NCBI GenBank assembly: GCA_963665215.2
Contig: CAXXWW010000017.1
Coordinates: 682,001-746,000, forward strand
DNA: 64,000 nt
Reading direction: 5' to 3'
Source: G963665215 sp963665215
GTDB taxonomy: Bacteria > Chloroflexota > Dehalococcoidia > Lucifugimonadales > CAUZJF01
The notes under the pieces: model-generated
What the model saw: the letters and a program-made list of their open reading frames with translations, nothing else
Database searches by the model: none
What the model was told of the DNA's origin: nothing
Translations under genes and position numbers: made by a program
In this document: piece after piece, positions 29,129 to 37,375 of the stretch
How the letters are laid out: every line of letters begins with the position of its first letter
Numbering within the stretch: the first letter of the stretch is position 1

Positions 29129-30849
29129 GCCCGAATCCACCGAAGGAGGGCGTCGGGTTAGCGTCCTGAGGCGGCAAGAAGGTGCTCCTGTGCTTCTGGG
29201 ATAATGGTTTTGTAGCAAAAAAACGGCCCCGGAAAAGGAGCACCCAGTAGATGCTGCCACGCAACCACCCCGACCGGATCCAAATCACCTTCGACGACCG
29301 CCGCTTGGTGGCCAATGCCGGGCTGCTCCTTCCGGCCACCCTGGCGCGGCACCTCGGCCTGCCCGAACTCGTCCGGCAGCGCCTCGACCTGGGCGATGCC
29401 CCGGGGCGGGCGAACACGAGCGACAAGATGATGACGCTGGTGGCGTCTGCGCTGGCTGGGGGCGACTGCATTGACGACGCCGATGTGTTGCGCACCGGGG
29501 GGACGGCCTGCACCCTGGGCGGCACGGTCAAGGCGCCATCCACCCTGGGCACCTTCCTGCGCAGCTTCCGGTGGGGCCACGTCCGTCAACTCGACCGGGT
29601 GAGCCGCGAGTTGCTGGCCCGGGCTTGGCAGGCCGGGGCGGGACCCGGCGACGGGTCCCTGACCATTGACCTGGACTCCACCATCTGCGAGACCTACGGA
29701 CTGGCCAAGGAGGGCGCCCGCCACCACGGCTATACCGGCAAGCGGGGCTACCACCCGCTGCTGGCCATCGCCGCCGGCACCGGAGACGTGCTGATGTCCC
29801 GGCTGCGCGAGGGCCGGGCCAACACCGCCCGCGGCGCCGCCCACTTCCTGCGGGAGACGGTGGGACGGGTGCGCTACGCCGGGGCCAACGGACGACTCAC
29901 GCTACGGGCCGACAGCGGGTTCTACACTCATGGCGTGGTATCCGTCTGCCGCAAGATGGATGTCCGCTTCTCCATCACCATCCGCCAGCACAAAAGCCTG
30001 CACAATCTCATCGAGGCGATACCCGAAGATGCCTGGACGCCGATTCCTTACTGGATGGACGGCGCCGCCGATGTGGCCGAGACCACCTGCACCCCCTTCC
30101 AGGCCGAGGCGGACGCCGCGCCGGTACGGCTCATCGTCCGGCGGGTGAAGCCGACGCCCGGTTCCCAACTGGCCCTCTTCGCCAAATACAGCTATCATGG
30201 CTTCATCACCGACCGGGACGGGGAGTTGCTCGAACTGGAGGCTGACCATCGCCGCCACGCCGAGATCGAGAATGCCATACGCGACCTCAAGTACGGCGTC
30301 GGGCTGAACCATCTCCCCTCGGGCCGCTTCGCCGCCAACGGCGCCTGGCTGGCCGTCCAGACGATGGCCCACAACCTGGCCCGCTGGACGGCGCGGATCG
30401 GTCTGGGAGAGCGGATAGCCACCACCAAGACCCTCCGGCGGCGGTTCTTCTCCCTGGCCGGACGGCTCACCCGCTCGGCACGCCGGTTGACCCTGCATCT
30501 TCCGGATCGCTGGCCTTGGGCTGAGAAGTTCAGCCGCGCCTTGGCCCGGCTGCGAGCCATTCCACTCCCGGCCTGACGGCACCGTCGGCGACCGACCCAC
30601 CCACCGGACAACCGAAGATCCCCGCAGACTCGTGCCAGCCCGGTCCGAGAGAGTTCCCTGCTGCGTATTCTCTCGCCATCCCGCGCATCGCAGCTCCCGC
30701 AGACGGCCATAGGGGCCCCTGTGCGGCGATGAAGACCGTCCGCCGACCTCCCTACCCCAAATGGAACCCAGGCTATTTCCCCTGTAGCTCCCTCACCCCC
30801 CTTCCGCTTTCCTCACGCCGTCCATCGGTGTCCTTCGGTGGATTCGGGC
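29129..30849 (+). mobile_element. IS1380-family element, copy 3
   Basis: 1721 bp, same repeats and orientation as copy 2. TAA occurs on both sides (29126-29128 and 30850-30852), compatible with a 3-nt duplication. It separates the fragment region from the defence-like island. Confidence 0.96.
29251..30576 (+). CDS. IS1380-family transposase (copy 3)
   Basis: Intact 441-residue DDE transposase as described for copy 2. It differs from copy 4 by Ser for Pro in GDGPLTIDLD, next to the first catalytic Asp. Confidence 0.95.
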   Translation: MLPRNHPDRIQITFDDRRLVANAGLLLPATLARHLGLPELVRQRLDLGDAPGRANTSDKMMTLVASALAGGDCIDDADVLRTGGTACTLGGTVKAPSTLGTFLRSFRWGHVRQLDRVSRELLARAWQAGAGPGDGSLTIDLDSTICETYGLAKEGARHHGYTGKRGYHPLLAIAAGTGDVLMSRLREGRANTARGAAHFLRETVGRVRYAGANGRLTLRADSGFYTHGVVSVCRKMDVRFSITIRQHKSLHNLIEAIPEDAWTPIPYWMDGAADVAETTCTPFQAEADAAPVRLIVRRVKPTPGSQLALFAKYSYHGFITDRDGELLELEADHRRHAEIENAIRDLKYGVGLNHLPSGRFAANGAWLAVQTMAHNLARWTARIGLGERIATTKTLRRRFFSLAGRLTRSARRLTLHLPDRWPWAEKFSRALARLRAIPLPA

Positions 30850-31224
30850 TAAGTGGATAGAAGGTGGAACAATCTTCGAGATGTGGCTGGGGGCTCTGTG
30901 AACCCTTCTCCCTTGACAGGCCGACTTTCTCAACTGGCCCTTGTCGCCGCCATTGACAGTCGCCACTTCGAGTTCGCTTTTTGCTTCTCGTTAGGCCTCT
31001 CCCGTCGGCCCTCTGAACATGGTGTGGACCAGAGATACGATTGCACAGTCTCCGTTGTGCCGTTCTGGCCTGCGACTCAAGCACGGTCTCTAGTTCAAAG
31101 GACTCCTCCCATCCCTCGTCCCTTTCCTGCTGGTGAAGAGTTTCCCGGCGCTGGCGGAGGTAGTGCTGAACATCAATTCTTGGTTTCCTATTGAGAATGG
31201 AACTACAGATTGCCTCGGGGGAGG
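30850..31224. other. Region between IS copy 3 and the TIR gene pair
   Basis: 375 nt. A plus-strand frame of 113 codons begins at 30853, but its composition looks non-coding and no motif is visible. Nothing firm seen. Confidence 0.4.
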
Positions 31225-31689
31225 TTAAGTATTTCCCCTGCCGGTGACGTAGGCGTGCAAGAGTGCGATTGCCTGTGTCAGGGATTCCTCCCGGTGCATC
31301 TCTGTTCGTCTTGCTGCTAGGAACAGAGCCAGGGCCTTCGGAACAGGTATGAGTGGCTCTCTGAGTCCGGTTTTGGCCGGTTGTTCATTGTTCTCTATCT
31401 GGTACCACAGCCGGACGACGAGCTCGGTGTTGGCGATGTTGGCCACTCCATAGTCACATTGGGCTGTTGCATCCTTGAAACTGATCCCGTGCGGTTGATA
31501 GTGAACTGGGCGATGTTCACGCCATAGGTCATCTACTGAATGCCCTTTCTCAGTGGATCTCTTGTGATCTGGAATGGCTTCCCCTGTCTCCCGTTGAAGG
31601 TTGACTTCATATAGTAGTGCCTTCTCGTTTGGGTCGTACCAGAATTCTATCTCCTCATGTATTGGGCCGTGTGGAGGGGAAATTGACAT
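31225..31689 (-). CDS. Hypothetical partner of the TIR protein
   Basis: 154 residues from ATG at 31689, 49 nt downstream of the TIR gene and probably co-transcribed. No family recognised. It is acidic and strand-rich at the N-terminus (EEIEFWYDPNEKALLYEVNL), with a helical C-terminus (LALFLAARRTEMHREESLTQ). No signal peptide or membrane segment. The context suggests a defence accessory or regulator, but this is only an inference. Confidence 0.6.
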   Translation of the reverse strand: MSISPPHGPIHEEIEFWYDPNEKALLYEVNLQRETGEAIPDHKRSTEKGHSVDDLWREHRPVHYQPHGISFKDATAQCDYGVANIANTELVVRLWYQIENNEQPAKTGLREPLIPVPKALALFLAARRTEMHREESLTQAIALLHAYVTGRGNT

Positions 31690-31738
31690 TGCTATCTCCT
31701 ATGGCACGTGCATTGGCAGGCTGCTTCTTCATTCTGCA

Positions 31739-32614
31739 TTACTGAATCAGAAACGTCATCCAGCCTGACCTGCTGCTCGATCCTATGAGGAAGCTCCCTG
31801 GCGATCTGTTGATCACGGAGGGAAAGTAGACCTGTTGCCCGCTGGCTCGTCGTATGGTCAGAGCGAAGGGTTCCTCTCCGGAAAGCATATTGGCTGCGAG
31901 GAGTTCTCCTCCTCCCCAACTGTTCCCCCAACTTAGTCGGACCCGTAGGATCCCTCCTTCTATGACATATTCGAGTTCCTCATTGCCTTCCACTACGGTA
32001 GTCCATCCCGTGAGACCCGTTGGGTTCGAAAAAATGAGCAGTGTATCTATTTCTGGTTCAACATTTGGCGGGAGTTCCTCTGTACCCACAGGGGCTATGT
32101 AAAACTTGCCAAACGCGCGGGAGCCGCTTGGTCCCTCCAACCCTTCGTAGGGTTGAATTGTGGGACCCGCTGGAGGTTCGGACGGAGTTTGTGTTGCGGC
32201 TCCTAGTTGCCTGGCTATTTCAGCGGCAATCTTTGCCGGGGAATGATCAGATGAGTTCCATAAACTAAGTCCTCCAAGAGGTGGACTGTAGTCCCTGATT
32301 TCTTCGATGGTAATGCCGTGTTGGATCGGAAAGAGTAGTATCTCCCCCTGCATCTGCCTCCCTACTATCCCGTCCATTTCGTATTGGGGCCAATTTTTCG
32401 AGAAGAACGGCCTAGACAAAATTACCGTGGCTGACCTGCAGTTTGCGAGTCCCTCGTCTATCTTCTGCCGGATACTCTGGCCGAGTCGGATTTCGGATTC
32501 GTCCAGCCATGCGTAAAGTCCCAATTCTGTCAGGGCCTTGTGGATTGGTCGGGCAATGGCCTCTTTATCCTCGCTGGCATGGCAGATGAAGGTGTCGGGC
32601 TGAGTTCTGTTCAT
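31739..32614 (-). CDS. TIR-domain protein with C-terminal beta domain
   Basis: 291 residues. TIR domain at about 7-145: DTFICHASEDKEAIARPI, then AWLDESEIRLGQSIRQKID containing the predicted NADase glutamate (Glu41), SATVILSRPFFSKNWPQYEM and EILLFPIQHGI. A proline-rich linker (TPSEPPAGPTIQPYEG) leads to a probable beta-sandwich of about 120 residues with no known match (DTLLIFSNPTGLTGWTTVVE, VRLSWGNSWGGGELLAANML). Bacterial TIR proteins commonly deplete NAD+ during phage infection. The C-terminal domain may sense or bind a ligand. Codon use is less GC-rich than in the housekeeping genes. Confidence 0.85.
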   Translation of the reverse strand: MNRTQPDTFICHASEDKEAIARPIHKALTELGLYAWLDESEIRLGQSIRQKIDEGLANCRSATVILSRPFFSKNWPQYEMDGIVGRQMQGEILLFPIQHGITIEEIRDYSPPLGGLSLWNSSDHSPAKIAAEIARQLGAATQTPSEPPAGPTIQPYEGLEGPSGSRAFGKFYIAPVGTEELPPNVEPEIDTLLIFSNPTGLTGWTTVVEGNEELEYVIEGGILRVRLSWGNSWGGGELLAANMLSGEEPFALTIRRASGQQVYFPSVINRSPGSFLIGSSSRSGWMTFLIQ

Positions 32615-32760
32615 GATTTCGCTCTACTCGGCGGGTATTTCTTCCAGCGTTTTTTCCTTGGTACTGTCTTTTCTGTGATGCGGCCTGAACGGTTGAGTTC
32701 CGACTGGCCCATTCAGATAGTCTCTGCGAACTGTCTAGCCCAAACACCGACGGCGGTTCA

Positions 32761-35667
32761 TCACGCAGCCATCGCAAATTGTCCGCTGACGGCCTGCTGC
32801 CAGATATGGACATAGACGTCGGCAGCAACGGCCTCTTTCTCCTCAGTGGTAAAGGGCGGTGTCGGTAGGTTGCCGAAGACCTCGTTGAGGATGAACACCT
32901 GCAAATCTGCCTTGGTCTGCTCCTTCTCCCAGAAGCGGTCGAGTGCTGCGAGTCGCGCCCTGATCGCTGCTAGGAGGTCGCGGCTTGACTGTTTGACCCG
33001 CTCACGCTCGGCTTTCCCCAAGTCATCCTTCTCCAGCAAGTCAAATAAGGCGAGCTCATCTTCGCTCAGGCCCTCTTCGACCGCGCGCTTCTGTTCGGCG
33101 TCGAGCTCGTGCATCAGCTCGGTTAGCCGCCGGAAAGTCTCCTCAATGGTGACGCGATCCTTCTCGCGATTGTAGTCGGCGACAATTGCCTCATACTTCT
33201 GTTGGTAGTCCATTCGCGACGGGTTACGCGCCAGCATCTCGGCTAGTTTCTGCTCCACGATGTCGCGGATGTCCTGGAGCGTTGTCGCCTTGTGTCGGAC
33301 CTTTCCCGCGAACTCGTCCCGCAGCTTTTCCATATCGATCTGGCTGAGGTCAAAAGTCAGCCCCTCGGCCTGATCATCGCCCGGCGCCTGGGTGCGGATC
33401 GCCTCGTTGACGATCCGGTGCAGCTCCTTGAGGAGCTCCGTCACGTCCGCTGTGTCGCGCCGCTCGGTCAGCTTCTTGTATATCGCCTCGATATTGTCGT
33501 GGCGTTCGGCATAGGGGAACGCCGAAGGCTCCATCAGCAGCGCTTTGAAGCGGACGAATACCTGTCGAGCGAGGACCTCGAACTGGCGCTTGAGCTCGTC
33601 GCTGATATAGACGGCCTCGACAGCGTCCTTCAACCCCCTGATGCGCGCGAAACCCGCGGAGCCCAGCAGCGTCGCAGGGTCGAAGCCCTGGCCGCGTAGG
33701 TGCGCCTCTGTTGCTTCAATAGCCTCAATCAACGCCTCGACTCTCTCCTCTATCGGCGCGACGATCTCCTCGGTACCAGTGCCGTCATCGCCGAGGGCGT
33801 ATTGCGCCAGTGCCTCTCTCAGGCTCTTAAGCATGCCGTTATAGTCGACGATCAGCCCGAAATCCTTGCCAGGATAGACCCGGTTGGCGCGAGCAATGGC
33901 CTGCATCAGCGTGTGCGCCTTCATCGGCTTGTCGATGTAGAGGGTCGACAGGCACTCCACGTCGAAGCCAGTCATCCACATGGCACACAGGATGGCAACA
34001 CGGAAGGGATGGTCCGGATGCTTGAATGCCGTCTCGACATCCACGCGCTGGCCATCCGTCATCTCGAAGCCCTGCTTCATCCGGGCGCGGTGCGGGATGA
34101 TGTCGAAGCCCCATTTCTTGAAGTCGGCGACCTCGTTTTGAGCCTCGCTGATGATGATCTCGACGATGGTTTCGTCTAGCCACGCGGCCTGCGCCTCAAG
34201 TTTGTTGGCCTCCTCGGCATGTGCCTCACGGACGGCCTCGTCAGCCGTCCCCTCGGCCTCCCCCTGCTTCGCTTCAGCCTCGCGACGGACCTCCGCGGCT
34301 TTCGCCTGCCACTTTGGAACGATCAGTTGCAGCATTCGGGCGCAGGTGATCTTGTCGATGCAGACCAGCATCGACTTGCCGGATTGCCAGCGAGTTGCAC
34401 AGTGCTCGACGAAGTCGTTCGCAATCTTCTCAAGCCGTTCGTCGGCAGTGACGACTTCGTAGTCCTGGCCCAGCAGCTTGTCGAGCAGCGCTTCCTGATC
34501 AGGATCGAGCTCGGTCTCCTCGATCTTCGTGGCGATGCGGTCGTTCAGATCGGTCCGGGTGACACCCAGTTTTTCGCCGCGAGTCGCGTAGACCAGCTTG
34601 ACGGTGCTGGCGTCCTCCTCGGACCGCTTGAAATCGTAGCGCGAAACGTAATCCCCAAAGATTCGCCTTGTAAGCTGATCCTGCTGGAAAAGGGGCGTGC
34701 CGGTGAAGCCGATGAAGGACGCGTTCGGCAGCGCGAGGCGCATGTTGCGCGCAAGCCGTCCTGCCTGGGTGCGGTGAGCCTCGTCCGAGATCACGATGAT
34801 GTCGTCGCGCTCGGTATAAGGCTGCTCCGGGTCGACATCCTTGTTGAGCTTATGGATGAGGCTGAACACGTAGCGATGATTTTCCTTCAGCCGCTTCTCC
34901 AAGTCGTCGCCCGACGCGGCCCGCGGCGTCTGGTTGTCGGCGATGCTGCAGCCGACGAAGGTCTTGTAGATCTGGCCGTCGAGGTCGTTTCGGTCGGTCA
35001 TCAGCAAGAAAGTGAAGTTGCCTTCCAGCTTCCGCCGCACCTTCTCGGCGAAGAATTCCATGGAATAAGACTTGCCGCTGCCCTGGGTGTGCCAGAATAC
35101 GCCAAGCCGGCCGAGGTCGGGATGCGCCCGCTCCACGATATCGACCGGTCCTTCGGGAATGAAGGGCGAGGCAGCCTCCGATAGCCCTTGTGTCGGCAAG
35201 TGTTCGGCTGGAGCGCGCGGTTCGAGGGGCAGTTTGACGACGCGGTGTCTTAGGCGCTGCTCCGGAGGGTACTCCAACTTCAGCTCTTCCTGACGCGCCA
35301 CCGACGCGACGGCCCGGTTGACGCCCAGAACCTGGTGGTTGCGGGCGATCACCTTGCGCGTGGCGCCTGGCTTGCTGCCGATGAACTGGCGGAAGGCGGA
35401 GACCATCTCCTTGACGTTGGCGGGCGTCTCCGGGTTCAGGACGATCTCCTGCTCTAAGGTGCGCTCCGACTCCTGCGTCCACTCCCAGGTATCGGTGAAG
35501 GCCTTGATCTGAGCGGGCGACTCCTCGCCGGTCTTCTCCTTGAACAGCACGTTGTAGCTGGCGTTGGAGTTGAAGGGCGGGTCCAGGTACACTAGGTCCA
35601 CCGACTCGTCGGCGACGTACCGGCGCAGCACCTCTAGGTTGTCGCCGTAGTACAGGGTGTTTCGCAT
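32761..35667 (-). CDS. Chimera: DNA methylase N-terminus fused to type I HsdR
   Basis: 968 residues from ATG at 35667 (MRNTLYYGDNLEVLRRYVAD). Residues 1-98 are the start of an N6/N4 DNA methylase (VDLVYLDPPFNSNASYNVLF, FTDTWEWTQESE, SAFRQFIGS). The sequence then switches to HsdR: KVIARNHQVLGVN, Walker A VFWHTQGSGKSYSMEFF at about 191-207, IVISDEAHRTQAGRLA, FIGFTGTPLF, CAMWMTGFDVECLSTLYIDK and QAIARANRVYPGKDFG. The C-terminal helical part ends FILNEVFGNLPTPPFTTEE. The HsdR nuclease domain and the methylase SAM-binding half are both missing. A motor without a nuclease, probably the product of a deletion between two restriction systems. No hsdM or hsdS is present. Confidence 0.88.
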   Translation of the reverse strand: MRNTLYYGDNLEVLRRYVADESVDLVYLDPPFNSNASYNVLFKEKTGEESPAQIKAFTDTWEWTQESERTLEQEIVLNPETPANVKEMVSAFRQFIGSKPGATRKVIARNHQVLGVNRAVASVARQEELKLEYPPEQRLRHRVVKLPLEPRAPAEHLPTQGLSEAASPFIPEGPVDIVERAHPDLGRLGVFWHTQGSGKSYSMEFFAEKVRRKLEGNFTFLLMTDRNDLDGQIYKTFVGCSIADNQTPRAASGDDLEKRLKENHRYVFSLIHKLNKDVDPEQPYTERDDIIVISDEAHRTQAGRLARNMRLALPNASFIGFTGTPLFQQDQLTRRIFGDYVSRYDFKRSEEDASTVKLVYATRGEKLGVTRTDLNDRIATKIEETELDPDQEALLDKLLGQDYEVVTADERLEKIANDFVEHCATRWQSGKSMLVCIDKITCARMLQLIVPKWQAKAAEVRREAEAKQGEAEGTADEAVREAHAEEANKLEAQAAWLDETIVEIIISEAQNEVADFKKWGFDIIPHRARMKQGFEMTDGQRVDVETAFKHPDHPFRVAILCAMWMTGFDVECLSTLYIDKPMKAHTLMQAIARANRVYPGKDFGLIVDYNGMLKSLREALAQYALGDDGTGTEEIVAPIEERVEALIEAIEATEAHLRGQGFDPATLLGSAGFARIRGLKDAVEAVYISDELKRQFEVLARQVFVRFKALLMEPSAFPYAERHDNIEAIYKKLTERRDTADVTELLKELHRIVNEAIRTQAPGDDQAEGLTFDLSQIDMEKLRDEFAGKVRHKATTLQDIRDIVEQKLAEMLARNPSRMDYQQKYEAIVADYNREKDRVTIEETFRRLTELMHELDAEQKRAVEEGLSEDELALFDLLEKDDLGKAERERVKQSSRDLLAAIRARLAALDRFWEKEQTKADLQVFILNEVFGNLPTPPFTTEEKEAVAADVYVHIWQQAVSGQFAMAA

Positions 35668-35696
35668 GAGTGGACTGTGTCGACCTCTGCGCTTCG

Positions 35697-36424
35697 CTAT
35701 GTGCCCACGGCGTGAGGCATTTCGTCCCACGTGCGGTCATCGAGAACGCGGCCGGTCCGTTTCTTGAACACGCCTCCCCATTGCTTGAAGAAGAACGGAA
35801 CCTCACTTCTTACGCAACTGTCCCGAATCTCCCTTACCCAATCGGCATTCATGGGCCTAGCGCCCGGCCCAGATTCACCGCCCACGATGACCCAACCGAT
35901 GCCATATAGGTCCAGGTCGGGCAATGGACCCAGCAGCGGCTCCAGGGAGAGGAACTTGGTGCGGGCGCCGGTGGCCTTCAGCTGGTCCAAGCGATGCAGC
36001 CACCTCTTGGATTCTATGCTCGTGCCCAGCCAAATGTTCGGCGTCCAGTCAAGCCTGGCATCGAGTTGGCTGACTCGGCCGGGGCGCTTGGGAAGAACCT
36101 GGAACGTGTGCTGTGGCGCTTGATTCATAACGTCGAAGACCGACTGGACGAACTCTGTGGGCACGGTCTTGTGGAACAGGTCGCTCATCGAGTTCACGAA
36201 GACGAGACTCGGTTTCTTCCACCTCAGAGGCTCCTGAAGGACCGATTCATGAACGATGACCTCGAACCCACGTCGATACTTCTCCATTCCCATTGCCTGG
36301 AGCCGTTTGGACATGCGTTCAGCGTAACAGTGCTTGCAACCATGGCTGATCTTGGTGCAGCCGGTAACCGGATTCCAGGTGGTTTCAGTCCATTCGATCT
36401 TAGAGAGTGTAGACGCGGCCTCAC
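35697..36424 (-). CDS. DUF5131 (phage Gp37/Gp68-like) three-Cys protein, start unclear
   Basis: The frame from 36314 reads MSKRLQAMGMEKYRRGFEVI and SLVFVNSMSDLFHK, ending FFFKQWGGVFKKR. Homology continues upstream to SKIEWTETTWNPVTGCTKIS then HGCKHCYAERM, giving the three-Cys motif C-x6-C-x2-C. That upstream part has no in-frame ATG, GTG or TTG. GTG at 36424 overlaps the TcmP stop as GTGA, the normal arrangement, but is one base out of frame. The gene is therefore probably frameshifted between about 36392 and 36424, or there is an assembly error. Partner of TcmP. Confidence 0.8.
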
Positions 36425-37284
36425 CCGCTTGCCTTCAGAATATGCTGGGCTATCCTCTTGGCGAGGACTACTGCCTTCTCCTCACCATTACCGACACAAA
36501 ATATAAACTCGAACAAGGGCGAATTCTTTGAATTCACGAAGGTCTTGGATGTTTCCATGAACCTCTGCCCGAACAGGGCCTTAAGCTTGCGTTTGTACAA
36601 GCTGCTTATTCCGGCGACGCCTGGGTCTCTTTGGTGCAGTTCATCCCCAAACAGCGACTGCTGAGGATTGACGTGATATAGCTCCCTCCAGCTTTCATCG
36701 CCGAAGATGCGGGTCAGCCGGTCAGCCCACGCCTGCGAAATATCGTCCGGATTCTTCGAGATGGGCAGCATTCTGGCGATTGCGGATATTGGAAAGAGGA
36801 TCCAGGTGTCGAGGGCGTTCAACGCCGCTATCTTCTCGATGGTTGCCCACTCGACCTCGGTGTCGAACGGATCCAAGAAGAGCACCCCACGCCATGCCCG
36901 CCAATCCTCTTGCAGGTTGCTCAAGAAGGAGTTGGCGTCGGAGTTCTCAGTTCTGATGTCCCGCCCGGGATTTTCTTTGCGTAGGGTTACCAGTTGCTTG
37001 TATCGCTGAGCGTCCTTCTCAACGAAGATCAATCGGTCAAACGGCTTCTCACCGATGCCTATTGCCAGCTTTGCCGAGCCGTCTATGAAGACTCGTGCAT
37101 CATCATCCGCCAGGCGCAGGCTGATATCACCTGTACCGGCAAAGGCATCTACGTACATCAGCTTGAAGGGCTGGTTTTTCAATGCGGTAGTGTAAACGTC
37201 CAAGTAATTTTCCAGGATGTACAGCTTATCGACGGTCCATTGCCCGCCAAAGCTGCCGGACGCCGATTCAGGAGTTCCGGTCAT
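36421..37284 (-). CDS. tcmP: Three-Cys-motif partner protein TcmP
   Basis: 287 residues. Seen: GGQWTVDKLYILENYLDVYT, the methyltransferase-like MYVDAFAGTGDISLR, FDRLIFVEKDAQRYKQL, GVLFLDPFDTEVEW and WILFPISAIARMLP. This family is defined by its coupling to a DUF5131 three-Cys protein, as found directly downstream with a 4-nt overlap. The biochemical role is unknown to me. The pair is often in mobile or defence regions. A Rossmann fold with a DPF motif suggests nucleotide or SAM binding. Confidence 0.88.
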   Translation of the reverse strand: MTGTPESASGSFGGQWTVDKLYILENYLDVYTTALKNQPFKLMYVDAFAGTGDISLRLADDDARVFIDGSAKLAIGIGEKPFDRLIFVEKDAQRYKQLVTLRKENPGRDIRTENSDANSFLSNLQEDWRAWRGVLFLDPFDTEVEWATIEKIAALNALDTWILFPISAIARMLPISKNPDDISQAWADRLTRIFGDESWRELYHVNPQQSLFGDELHQRDPGVAGISSLYKRKLKALFGQRFMETSKTFVNSKNSPLFEFIFCVGNGEEKAVVLAKRIAQHILKASG

Positions 37285-37375
37285 AACCGCACCTTAGTGA
37301 TAGACTCGCCATTGTTCAGGCCGCCGCCCAAACTTCCTTCGAAGTATAGGCCGTCTCTGATCTCTTTCCGGTTAA

